DNA of 14,490 bases from assembly GCA_018524725.1 (NCBI GenBank), contig JAEUWP010000533.1, positions 1 to 14,490 on the forward strand, read 5' to 3'. Both the position numbers and the translations under genes were made by a program. Below the pieces are notes generated by a model, which did no database searches, was not told the origin of the DNA, and worked only from the letters and a program-made list of their open reading frames with translations. The stretch comes from Podaxis mareebaensis (Eukaryota > Basidiomycota > Agaricomycetes > Agaricales > Agaricaceae). Positions 1 through 10,700 of this stretch are shown here, piece by piece (the first letter of the stretch is position 1; the number at the start of each line of letters is the position of its first letter).

Positions 1-350
1 CCGTTGACTATCCGTAACACGTCACACCCGCGGATTGGGTCACGGATTTGTGACGGTAGCATCCGTGCGGGTCCCTACTTTGAGCACCTACCATAGGGGA
101 TGTCTCCAATGAAGTGAACACCAACAGCACCCCACTGCCAGTGCATGTGCAGCGCCCGTAAGTTCCCGAACATTGAAGATCTTGTACGATTTCACCCTCG
201 TCGACAGTTTGTTCGGAAAGATCTTGTTGAGAATTTATGAATGTTATCCCCGAAAATGGCAACGTCCATCCAACGCTGTCCATCATCGTTATACCTGTAA
301 CCATCGTATTAATTAACCCAGGATTACGTCGCCACAGGAATAATTCGCGA

Positions 351-404
351 TGTTAACTAAATAAATAGTTAAATAACCAAATAAACTTAATTAAACAATT
401 TTTA
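351..404. other. AT-rich patch
   Basis: Only 7 of 54 bases are G or C, in a window that is otherwise near half GC. It contains TTAA steps and A/T runs. It could be promoter or terminator DNA of an unseen gene, or a DNA-unwinding type element. No conserved motif assigns it a role. Confidence 0.6.
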
Positions 405-3400
405 GCGTAAAGAGCCGCCGGGTCCGTGACATATCAATGCCGTAACCACGAATCAGTCGTCAGAAACATTCAACATATTCACAAGAATGGAAAGCACCTG
501 TACATAAAAGCTCACAAGACGGGAACGATCCGAACTGGAATTGGCCATGGAGTTGGCTAAAGTTGGGTGCCGTTTGGAGCGCCGAGACCAGGAGAGAGAT
601 CAGATTCGGACAAACCATCCATCAACAACTTTAAACCTTCCTTCCTCTAGAGGAATCTGGGTCAGATCAATTCAGGAACCCCCACCTCCATTCTACAGAT
701 CGACCCCCTCTCTCGCCGCCAGACCACACGCCCGGCAACGAGTTGGCCGGCTTTGATATCTGGTATTTGTGGGTCCGTACTCCTAGGATTTTGGGCTTTT
801 GTATCGCATGGTCATGATACATGATTCACCATGGCCGACGACGTCCCCTGTTTAAGTCGCATGTGCGTTATTTTGCCACATTCGAAATGTATCATATCAT
901 ATACCCCGATTCTCCTCTGAGATTCTCCCACTTGATGCATCGCATGGTGCTATGGCACTACTTTTATCAACTTACGGTTGCGCAGCTACTGCTTGCCAAC
1001 CCGTGAGCAATATTTTCTCATGCCCGCACAGGCCACGAGCTACATCCGGCACAATGGCCGGAATACATAACCGGGGAAAAATCCGAACATCCTACTGTAC
1101 CTGCGTCGGAGATGGCCTACATCAAAAAAGACGTTTTTTGAATCACAAGGGATGCATGTATTTCTTTGTCAACGTATTTCTTTCTCTTTTCCGGCTAGGC
1201 GGAGTTGACCCTCGCGAGTAATTGCGAGCCAACCCGATGTCCCATTCGGTTCACATCTTGACTCTTGCGAACGATCAACCAAATACAGGTCTCAGGGGAG
1301 CACAGGAGTCGACGCTGGATTGTTACTTATCTCCTTCACATTACCCACGCATGCTAGTGGTAATCAGGTTTGCCAATACGACCCTTCAGTGCGTAATTCC
1401 CTCATAATCCCGTCCGTGGCTGGCTCCGTGGTTAGAAATGCCTCCGATGAAGCGTATGACTATCGAATAAAGAAGGAAGGGTGACACTAGATGTACCGCT
1501 TCCTAGCGTACACTGCTAAGCCGACCCACAGTTTACTTCCTCTCGCGTGATGCCAGGAGCCTGAGAGTTGTCCATTGAACAGCTTAATGAATTCATCTCA
1601 TCCCAGCATGACAGCGTTCAATTTGGGCATCGTTTGGTGCATAGCCTGACTTGGAGGGTTTAAGTCAATTGTGACCCGAAGGTTAGGTGTATGTACTCTG
1701 TACTCGTTATTGACGTAACTTTCTCAATACGTGCACACGATGTCTTCGGGCACTCCGAAAGTCCTCGCGACCTGAAATGCGCTATTCCCCAATCGATCAT
1801 GGGGTAGTTCAGAACGGATGAAATTGGAGGCTGAGATATACGGCGTTGTCTGACAAGTAGTATTGTTTTCACCATCTCATCGCCATCGGCTCCTGAGGAG
1901 ACGGTCGTGGTGCTGCGTTTATGACATCACTTCAGAATATCTGGCTCTCAATCTATGAAGCTGGGGGGGACTAGCTTCGCGAGATCCATTTGTCATAACA
2001 ATAGTGTCTTCGAACTCCGGCGAATGTTAAAGAAGATTGAGCTCCCCCTTTCACCACTTTCTGATGTACAGTGAATCTAGCTCAACATCCATTCCAGAAC
2101 TCCCTTCAGGTTTCCACTAAGTTCAATTGGAACGCAGGAGAGGCTCCGTCTTGACCCATCGAATGGTATGATGAAGTATGACTTCATTCGACGTCCAAGC
2201 AAACCTCCGTGGCCTTCTTGACCGAATTCTGCATACTCAGACGTTTATCACAAGAAAGCGGACCGCACCCGAGAGGGCTTTCGTCATGCACAAGCTGGGA
2301 ACTGAACGAGCGCCAATGACGCAGACTAGTCTCCATCATGATCAGCACTCACCAGTGCATTCGTGATTAGGGACCAAACTCCGCGGAATGTCGTGAAAGG
2401 GCTCAACCATCACGCCAGGTCTACTTAGTACTCAGTGCTCAACACCCGTTGCCGAACCTTGGGTACGAACATACACATATCCCATGCCGAAACCCACACG
2501 AGATGTACGGACACAAACAACAGCATTGTTCCCCCTTCAACTACTGCGACCGGTTTAGCACTTGAGCCCAGGAGCACCCGGATAGTCGACTGGACCTGGG
2601 TCGGCGGTCCCTCGCCCACCTAGAGCACTTACAACAAGCCCGTAGGTAAAGCGGGCTCATGCATGCTCGTCCAAGCAGTGGACCCGGATTGGAAGTCCTT
2701 ACGTGCACACGGTCCGAAGTGCTCGAGGTAAGAAAAGGTAAGGCAAGCACAATTCGGTTTTCGCTTTCGTGCATCAACATTTAAGTGCTTAGGCTTGGGG
2801 TTAGCTGAAAGCGAAATTGTTCTGCGGACTCCGTCCGGTGTTTTCTGCTTGGGTAGGTACCCGAGAGTAAAATGGGTAACGATTTGGATAGTATGAAAAT
2901 GGTCCCATGGTGATTGCACTGAATAGCTAGGAGTTGACGTCTCTCGGCGAGTTAATACTGCTTGACACTCCGGTCAATGGTGCCGTGGCGGTGACGAACA
3001 CTCCGCCGCCGATGGTTATGTATACATACATACCTACATCTACGTGTAGTGGGGCGGTCTCCGGCGGTCGGTAACTATCATTCTGGAATACTAGTACTTA
3101 TGTGCTTGTCACTGTGACAGCTTAGGTCCAGTACTTGTTAAAGCAGGTCGGAGGGGGGCTGTCTGCTCCATACTGATGCGTTGGATTCAACTGAGTTAGG
3201 GAGTCAGGACCGGCAGGTTGCCGTAACGAGTGCTGTTGGTGCTTCGATGCTGGCGAGATCAAGACGAGAGTAGGCACAATGACTTCGAGGAGGCGAATAT
3301 TGTTTGCTAAAGAGGGGAAACTGTAATGGTCAGATGCATCGAGGTAGTGGCTGTGGGCGATTTATTAATAGTTTTAAATCTTCTAGTGATCATGATACTG

Positions 3401-3594
3401 ACGAACTCGTTGCTGGATCCTGAAGATCATAGGGACCCCTTCGCTCAGTATCACATTCTCATCACATCAGGGCGTGGAACCCGAGCGCTGGAGAACATTG
3501 AGCGCAAAACCTAGTCTCGAACTAACTTATTACTTGATGATTGACTGAGGAACTAGTGAGTGCTGCCAGGCGTGGTTTCAGAGTGTTCGGGGGT

Positions 3595-3609
3595 GATGAT
3601 GATGATGAT
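3595..3609. repeat. (GAT)5 microsatellite
   Basis: Five perfect tandem copies of GAT, preceded by TGAT-compatible sequence. It does not lie in a supported coding frame. It is short and may be polymorphic between strains. Confidence 0.85.
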
Positions 3610-4612
3610 CAGTGCTGTCCTTGACGTGTGGCATGAAGACTGTGGTCGTCAAGACGTGATGCCGAATCGAGGGTTGTAGTTTACGGAGTGTACGGTTCGT
3701 GCCAGTCGGCCGCATGCGTAGCAGCGTTGTCCTTGTTCGATTATCAAGTCTGAATTATTGTGACAGGTACAATATCCCCGGAATTCTTGAGCGTAAAAAA
3801 TGATGAAGAATAATCGTTAGACGATTTGTGGCGGATTTCATACAATAAACTCATCGTTTCAAATATGGGTCCTAACAGCGGATAGGGTGAACAATACAGC
3901 CACGCTGCATCTTCCTCCAACAACCCAACAACGAGGCTCCATTACTCCTCGGTTCAAAAGACGTCGTTGACTGAGATCGTTCTTCACAAACCCTGTGGTG
4001 CTTGCCAGGACCTGTGGTTCCCCGACAACGGACCCCTAAATAATCATAATTACAAAAATTACTTAGTTCCCTGCTAACCGCGACCACCGCTTAACTAATG
4101 GTGTTATCAGAAGAAAGTGTCCGAGAATCCCTTGAGCTCCTAATACTTCGTGTGTCTTGTGCGGAGCAAGTGTCTGGTAGAATGATGACCTTCAGGTCCA
4201 ATTTGCTTTTTAGCATGACAGCCCGAGGTCGGAGGGCCTGTTGCGAACCCGACCGATGACAACGTATGTTTACCTGGAACAAGTTACAGGCATGTGGCGG
4301 CGGTAAGTACGGTGCGATAGGGAGTGGCGTACTAGGGTGTAGTGGAGCTCGTAGAGCGGACTGGGCCCTGAATGATGATTACTGGGCCCTGTAGTGGAAC
4401 GGAGAAGATTGTTCGGACGTGGGACAGAGGATAGTCCGACTGATTATTGTCCTTGTTTATTTCTGGAACTCATTCATAGAGTGGCTGGGATCTGTGTGTT
4501 TTTAGGGAGGCGATCTTCGTAGAGAGTTAAGCGACTCCGGGCCATACCCGCCGCTCGTGGCGATGGGGAATAACGTATATGCGACTGTTTGGGATAGGGA
4601 TGTGGGCATTAG

Positions 4613-5272
4613 TTAGTTACGGAAGGTGGCGATGGTCTGGTGCTTTTGGAAGAGTGTCAGACCACCTACATATCTGGTTGGAGGTATCCTTTCGGTGAAA
4701 GACTTACTCCAGTTTTTCAGTGATGGCAACAAACTGGGCGAACGGTGGGTATGGTCATGGCAAGTCAGAGATGTGGCGGCGTTGATGGGCTGTTTTGTCT
4801 TCTGGATCATCGGCGTGCCGATTTCGTACATGTTGCATGTCGCTGTTGGCTGATTGCCGCCGGGTTCAAACAACCCCTCCATATTCACCGGAAGGCATAC
4901 CCGGTCTTGAGCTCCTGTGGTGGCCTCCCCTTTGTCCAACCAGGGCCAGCAGGTATCATTGATCCAATTTCGGTTCGTGGTTATCTTATGGTTGCTTTCT
5001 GCTTTCAGAATTTCCCCTTTGCATTTACCGAAAGCGTGGAGCTGATGTGCGCCCATGCCTGTCGACCTCTCGAAGGTTAACAAACCGCACTCAGAACAAC
5101 CGTAAACGCCGATCAGTCGAACAAAGGAAAAATCAGATCGACTGGGTCTCAAGTAGTGGCTCACAGGTGAGTTCATCTGATGAATTGCAAATTGCCCAGA
5201 AGGAGAGAATGGAGATTGGGTCGGATGCCAGGAATTGGGAGTGACCAGGAACTTGAAATAAACATCAAGCAA
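4613..5272 (-). CDS. Hypothetical 219-residue ORF with zinc-finger-like motif
   Basis: This is the longest uninterrupted frame in the left part of the window (219 codons plus stop). I do not recognise the protein. Residues 59-84 hold Cys59-x2-Cys62-x4-Phe67-x5-Met73-x2-His76-x2-His79-x4-Cys84, with a tyrosine two residues before the first Cys. Apart from one extra residue before the Phe, this resembles a C2H2 or C2HC zinc finger, where an aromatic residue and a bulky hydrophobic residue precede the first His. The rest is Ser/Thr/Pro-rich with no signal peptide or membrane span. Plus-strand frames overlap the same DNA but show no motif. It lies 283 bp upstream of, and divergent from, the chitin synthase chaperone gene. 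It may be a real single-exon gene, a transposon-derived fragment or a chance ORF. Confidence 0.3.
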   Translation of the reverse strand: MLDVYFKFLVTPNSWHPTQSPFSPSGQFAIHQMNSPVSHYLRPSRSDFSFVRLIGVYGCSECGLLTFERSTGMGAHQLHAFGKCKGEILKAESNHKITTNRNWINDTCWPWLDKGEATTGAQDRVCLPVNMEGLFEPGGNQPTATCNMYEIGTPMIQKTKQPINAATSLTCHDHTHRSPSLLPSLKNWSKSFTERIPPTRYVGGLTLFQKHQTIATFRN

Positions 5273-5555
5273 CTTTATATCTGCCTAGGCATGCAATTTT
5301 ACCTCCTATGAGCAGGAGATGTAGCGTCAGCGAACCAAAGTAGTCCGACTTTCAGAGGAGGAATGAGAGGTGCACGGACTGAGAATAGGAGGGCTTAGTC
5401 AGCAGATGGTGGGAGAGTTGGGGGTGACATGGAGGCCGTCAGTGTCGTCGACAACACCATTCCCACTTTCATCTCCTGAGGGCTCCTCTGCCCAAGAGCC
5501 ACACTCCTGACCGTCTCGTCTTTCCTTTCAATCACCGCTACCTGCACCACGGACC
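5273..5555 (+). promoter_or_regulatory. 5' flank of the Chs7 gene
   Basis: Immediately upstream of the chitin synthase chaperone start codon. The last ~90 bases before the ATG (about 5460-5550) are rich in C and T on the coding strand, as is common in basidiomycete promoters and 5' UTRs. A TTTATAT string near 5275-5280 is the only TATA-like element, but it sits about 275 bp from the ATG, far for a core promoter with a short leader. If the minus-strand ORF at 4613-5272 is real, this would be a bidirectional promoter. Confidence 0.4.
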
Positions 5556-7118
5556 ATGGGTGTCGAATTTGGTTCCTTCAACGCAATTTGCGAGACTGCC
5601 GCACTCGTTATTTGCCCTCTCGTCGGCTCTGATCAAGGCATCGAGCCTACTTGTTACAGCAGAAATGTCGATGTCGGAGGGACTCTCATCTTCCAGCCAT
5701 GTGAGTCCTCATCCTTCTCTGTTAGTCAATGGCAGGTTGTGCGGCTACTTTGGAATTACCAAGCGACCCTTCGACTGCCGTTCTGCTGTACTCTTTTTTT
5801 GCGATCTTTGAAAGGACGTTACTTCAACACGGAATCTAGGGATGATGAAATGAAGGGCAGTTGGATATAGATGAGGCGCATATAGTCGACTTTTTTGGGT
5901 GGAACCGCCATGAGGGGAGGCTGGGTCTTTCCTTCGTTCGTTGCGGCCTTTGCCAGAATTTCTCTTGAACTCGCCAGTTTGGACATTTGGAAGAGGCTAA
6001 CATGCATTACAGCAACATGTTTCGTGCATATAGTCGCTATCATCATGACCGCCATTATGATTCTTCACATCCGGAGCAAGTATACTGCTGTTGGTGAGTT
6101 TGTATTGGGACCGTTGTCACCAGTGTACCCAGCGTTCACTTTGATATAGGTCGAAAGGAGATTGTGATGTTTTTCTGGATGTATGCCTTGATAGAACTCT
6201 TGGCGATGTTCCTTGATTCTGGCGTGATACCTACGTCAAATGCAGCTTATACAGTGCGTACAACTCCTATTGAATCAATGGGATTGTCGTCTGATACCCA
6301 AGCAGTGGTTTGCTGCAGTCTACACAGGATTGGTGGCCGCGACATACTGCTGTCTTCTGATCAACGGTTTTGTTGGGTTCCAGTTTGCCGAGGATGGCAC
6401 ACCGTTATCTTTATGGGTAAACCTCCACGATCGCGTTTTAAAACGAGATGCTGATAATGTCACAACATAGTTCCTACGTATCTCTTGCCTCGTCATCTTC
6501 GGTGTCTCATTCTTCATCGCCATCGCCACATTCAAGCAATTCGCCGGATTCAAGTACGACAAGCCTATCGGGCTTTGGATAATCTATATTCTTTGGCCAC
6601 TTATCTGCACCGTTGTCTATGTTATTTCCCAGCTTGTCCTCGTATTCCGCACCCTCGACGACCGGTGGCCCATCGGTGACATCGTCTTCGGTACCGCTTT
6701 CTTCACCATTGCCCAAGTTCTCTTGTTCGCTTTCAGCGTAACGATCTGCGACGCTATTAAACACTACATCGATGGATTGTTCTTCTTCACCCTCTGCATG
6801 CTCCTGAGTGTGATGATGGTTTATAAATACTGGGACAGTATCACTGTGAGGTTTCACTATTCTAGATACAAAATGTGTCCGCTGATTCCTCATCAATAGC
6901 GTGAAGACCTAGAGTTCTCTGTTGGTTCTAAGGCTGCAGTTTGGGAAGTTAAGGACCCACTACTCGCTGGCCCTGGAGGACCAGAGTATGAAGAAGACAC
7001 GGCAAGCAACTACCACGGTGGCGCGCCAGCAAGCCTTGTCGGCGGCGTCAGCGGACAGCAACTATACCAGAAGGGTGGATACCCTGCGCGGGCGTACCCA
7101 CCGTCTGCTGGATATTAA
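5556..7118 (+). CDS. CHS7: Chitin synthase export chaperone (Chs7-like), six exons
   Basis: Chs7 proteins are polytopic ER membrane proteins needed for class-specific chitin synthase (Chs3 in yeast) to fold and leave the ER. Exons are 5556-5700, 6013-6093, 6150-6253, 6306-6416, 6471-6845 and 6900-7118; they total 1035 nt, stay in frame throughout and encode 344 residues, a usual family length. The N-terminus carries the family pattern [20 protein letters not shown], then [10 protein letters not shown] and GGTLIFQP. Seven hydrophobic segments follow, at about 51-66, 80-98, 111-132, 148-168, 179-202, 213-238 and 245-262, including conserved [25 protein letters not shown] and [16 protein letters not shown]. 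The tail (273-344) is hydrophilic, Gly/Tyr/Pro-rich and cytosolic by analogy. Introns 2-5 are 52-56 nt; intron 1 is 312 nt. The start is set by the family N-terminus and the context CGGACCATGG. No breaks or missing motifs are seen. Confidence 0.96.
5701..6012 (+). other. Unusually long intron 1 of CHS7
   Basis: Donor GTGAGT at 5701, branch site CTAAC at 5997-6001 and acceptor ACAG ending at 6012 join Q-P to S-T-C-F exactly where the family sequence continues. At 312 nt it is about six times longer than the other four introns of the gene (52-56 nt). Its 3' part from 5910 is an open frame continuous with exon 2 and begins with ATG in good context (ACCGCCATGA), so an alternative first exon is conceivable. 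Confidence 0.85.
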
Positions 7119-7755
7119 TCGAATTAGTATGAGCGGTCGTTGCATGATTTTTTCTTCCTAGACTTGGACTATTATCTCTCCGCCTCAATTGTAAACGCAC
7201 TCCTGGATATCATCATGAACCTTGACCTCAGTAGCTGCCTAACACTATCTGATAGTTTGGTGTTTCCATATACCTTAAACGCATCATTTTTTCTCATTTT
7301 GATCTTTTTTGGGTGGCGAGATGATAGGAGACAAGGCGCGGTACTCTATGTTACCATATTTATCTTGGACCGCTGGTGGTCAGAAGCGTAACAGCATCCA
7401 GCTGGCAGAACCGTCATCGTACCCCGATTTCTGAATCTTCCTGACGCTCTCCTGCGATCGCTAATGTAGTCATTCCTAGCGGCCAGGTGATTCGACCGCG
7501 CACATGTATTCCCATACTATAGCAGGAGGGAACGAAAACGGTGTAGAATAGATCGTCCAATGTCCAGCAAGGAATATATACACAAGATGAAGCTTTGAAG
7601 TAATGAGTGCAAGTAGCTGGTAGCACAGGACGTATCTAAGAGGGGTATACATCAATCTCGATCGACTAGGCAATCTCTTCAGGTTGCCCTCGCAAATGCA
7701 ATGGACACAAAACATCATATAGAAAGAACTGTAAGAAAGAAAGAATTTGACATGT
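7119..7755. other. Convergent 3' intergenic region
   Basis: A stretch of 637 bp between the stop codons of CHS7 (plus) and the glutaminase gene (minus), so it must hold both 3' UTRs and polyadenylation sites. It has T-rich runs near 7145-7160 and 7286-7310. Open frames on both strands (7140-7391 plus, 7414-7626 and 7476-7763 minus) are hydrophobic products of T-rich DNA without known motifs. No AATAAA hexamer is clear. Confidence 0.6.
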
Positions 7756-10700
7756 TTATGCATATCCGGGCGGAGGCTCAGCTATATTTCTTATAGACTC
7801 CATCTCCCTCCTGAGCTGCTCCACCTCCGCTCTCAAGTCCTCCGTCCCAGACGCGGACGTGGAATACGGATTCGATAGAGTTGACACGCTCGGTGTTGGG
7901 TTATGCACACGCGCAAGGTTCTGATTCCGCGTACTCAACACTTCTCGTTGCTTACCGGACATCGGCACAGCCGAGGCAGCACCAGCCGGAAGCAACGACG
8001 ACGTCGTTTCCGCATCCGAACCGTGTCGAGGCTGCGACATGCCTTCCCAATCTGGCGTCCACGGATTTGCACTAGCATTAGCACTGTTCGGTGACCGTGG
8101 CGCGATGACTTGGTCAGACTTGGATTGGTGGAGAGTGTGGTAGAGAGCGGTGGTGTGGGGAGCGCCAGGAGATGGTGTCGCGAGGAAGGGACTTGGTTTG
8201 GAGTATTGGACATCCTCGGCGGAGTCGTCGGCTCTCTGCTGTCTACGCTTGAGCCAGAAGAATAGCGCGGCGGCGACGATGAGGATGAAGGCTAGCCCAC
8301 CGACTACACCACCTACGATGGCGCCGACGTTGGATTTGTTGGAGCCCCCGGAAGAGCCAATGGCTTCGGCTCTAATATCGACGTTTTGGAGACTGTTTAT
8401 ACGTTAATACCGACTTAATTCACGAATATCTTGTGAAGCGGACCTTAAAGCTAACACTCCAAAAGCGGCTCCTTGCAACGCGCTTGCGTCTTTTATCAGC
8501 AAAGGGAAAGTCAAGGCTTGCCTCGAATAGCGTACCTTCCACTCCCAAAGCCGGGGATTGGTTCACCATTGGACGCTTTATACCTGACTGGCAGAGGAAA
8601 CCTAGTCTTCGGCACGTACGCTCGTGCATACACAGATTTAATGAGCCGGTCTCGCACGGTGGAGGAACCGTTTGGAATCGTCGCAGCGGTCAGGAGGGAC
8701 CAATCTGTTGATGGATCCGTTAGGATATGCGCGGATTGACGCAGATTGGACCTACGAGGATAGGAAATATCCGGCTGTGAGTTGTCAAGAACAAAACCAA
8801 GGTCAGGGGCTACGATGTACGAATCAGCAAACAATAATGAGGAGATTGCTCCGGAAGGCACCCACTGCTCTGTTGCAGGTAGAACTGGGCTTGACGGTTC
8901 AGGATCTGGGCGGATCAGTGAATAGTTGGTCGGACCTTGGCATAGTTTGTGCACCTACATCGTCCTCAATCAAACCTGTCTGCAACCAAATGGCAGGGAA
9001 GAGGTTGTACATCAGGCTCCAGGAATTTGATTGGCCATAAGTGGCCGCAATGTGGTCATTCACTACAGCAAGCTCTTTCCATTCTTTGATGAGTTGATTC
9101 GCCTGGTCCTGAAAACACTCGTCAGAACAAGTTTCATCTGTATACTCAGTGCTGTACAGCTAACCATGAAGGTATTGTTGGAAGCTCTGACAGCCTCGCT
9201 GATCTTTGCCATGGAGAAGATACCGAGAATACCCTTCAGCGCCAAGTTCGACATGTTTGGGGTATCTAGGCCGTCGGCGGTGCTGAACCCTAGAGGATGC
9301 AGCGAATTGGCGATGAGGAAGTCGGCCCAACGTTGTAATGTTGGATACTGGCGGTGTCTATGAGACAAGGATAGCGCATCCGAGATTAGGTACTCACGTA
9401 GCGAGAGAGGAGAGAGCCATCGCCTGACTTGACCGCATGAGCATAGGCCATGATGAGCATGTTTCCGCAGTCTGTCAGAAATAAATTAGAACGGAGAATT
9501 GCTACCGTTGGAATACGTACTCTCAACACCGAGGATGCGGGTATCACTGACGTTGCCGAAAACAGCAGGATAGGTACCTATGAGGACATCAGATGATATG
9601 TGAAATATCGAATGGTTGTGACGCACCGAGATCGGGAGCAGCATATGCATTCACATAACGAGTGCTCGACTGGAACTCGAGTAAAGGTTCTAGTAGTGGG
9701 CGGGCCAACGATGAGTTGAAGTACAGAAGTGCTGGGAAGGCACCGTAGATGACTTCCACTGGGTTTGCTCGCCTTCATTTTGTGTCAGCTTGTTTAACGA
9801 CTACGAATCACGAAGATACTTGTTGTGAACACTCACGAAGATACGCCAATGTCCTTCATGAAGACTTTCACATCAGAAGTATTGAACTGTCCAGTTGGTG
9901 CGGAAGGGAGCGTTATATCCATGGACGCGAAGATCTGTCTTGTCACGAGAGACAAAATGCCAGCATATTCCGGAGAGACAGCGGATGCGGCAGTTAGGAT
10001 CTTGTCATCCAAGGCCAAGTTCCTTTTCCGTGCATCTGTGAAGTCGGAGAGAAAAGCAGAGATCTAGGGGATAAATTATCAGCTCTTGCTGACGACAATG
10101 TCGGGACGACAGCTTACCACTTGTTCGATAGTAGAGTACATTGACCAATAATAGCCACTCCGGTTCTGGATCAATGTATCTGTTGCATAAGTGGCCACAG
10201 GATCACGGACGATACCAAGTCCAACGACAATAGGGTCTGGTTGACTGCCAGGTGATATGGCACCTAAGTCGACTGAAAAAGAAAAGACGGGCCATCGGCT
10301 GGTTTTCGTCAGTTCAGGGACTGCCCAAAGAATTGGCTTGAGCTTACTCAGATACCGATCGAAATTGTGTGTCTCTCGTGCCACCTAAAGTGCCTTCGCT
10401 TGCAAATCTGCGGCGACAGTCGACGTCCGCGCCTGTTTGCCACGTGAGGCCAGACCGCTGTTGAGAACCATGAGGACAGGGAAAGGGTGAGAGCTCAAGG
10501 AGTTGCACCTTCGCAGTAGCGTAATATCCAACGGAATCCTCTGCCATGTTATTGTTTTCTTTCATAGGCAATGGGCTTTGTCGGGTAACACGATGATAAA
10601 CAGTAGTATCCTTCTCTGTGGTGTCCCAGACGACAACGGCTTTATCGTCCTGAGTCACCCATTCTGTATCGCGAAGTTCGTGAGCTTAACATCTCCGAAC

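Larger units (their letters stand above)
1..4612. other. Gene-poor region, no recognisable gene
   Basis: About 4.6 kb in which no open frame on either strand exceeds 98 codons, and none gives a protein I recognise or chains by splice signals into one. A hydrophobic stretch in the plus-strand frame at 3326-3514 and several short minus-strand frames (8-304, 2629-2919, 3872-4087) were read and left out for lack of support. CpG is present at ordinary density, unlike the right end of the window, so this is not an obvious methylated repeat. It could be intergenic DNA, a long-decayed element, or hold a gene of many tiny exons that I cannot see. Confidence 0.5.

Noticed and set aside
2159..2191. Nested inverted repeats (TCGAATG/CATTCGA and ATGAAG/CTTCAT)
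   Set aside because: The stems are 6-7 bp and mutually exclusive; there is no U-run, gene end or repeat family to support a function.
4360..4391. ACTGGGCCCTG repeated directly at 4360 and 4381
   Set aside because: Two 11-bp copies 21 bp apart without further similarity are too little to call an element or operator.
6507..6896. A 129-codon acidic minus-strand ORF
   Set aside because: It is the shadow of CHS7 exon 5, whose plus-strand reading is a clear membrane protein.
5890..7316. The 13-mer CTTTTTTGGGTGG occurs at 5890 and 7304
   Set aside because: It is T-run dominated and about the number of repeats of this length expected by chance in 14.5 kb.
7140..7391. An 83-codon plus-strand ORF with hydrophobic content
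   Set aside because: It follows the CHS7 stop directly; T-rich 3' UTR sequence gives a Phe/Leu/Ile-rich frame by composition, and no family signature is seen.
8672..9040. A 122-codon plus-strand ORF
   Set aside because: It is antisense to glutaminase exons 12-15, whose minus-strand reading matches the family closely.
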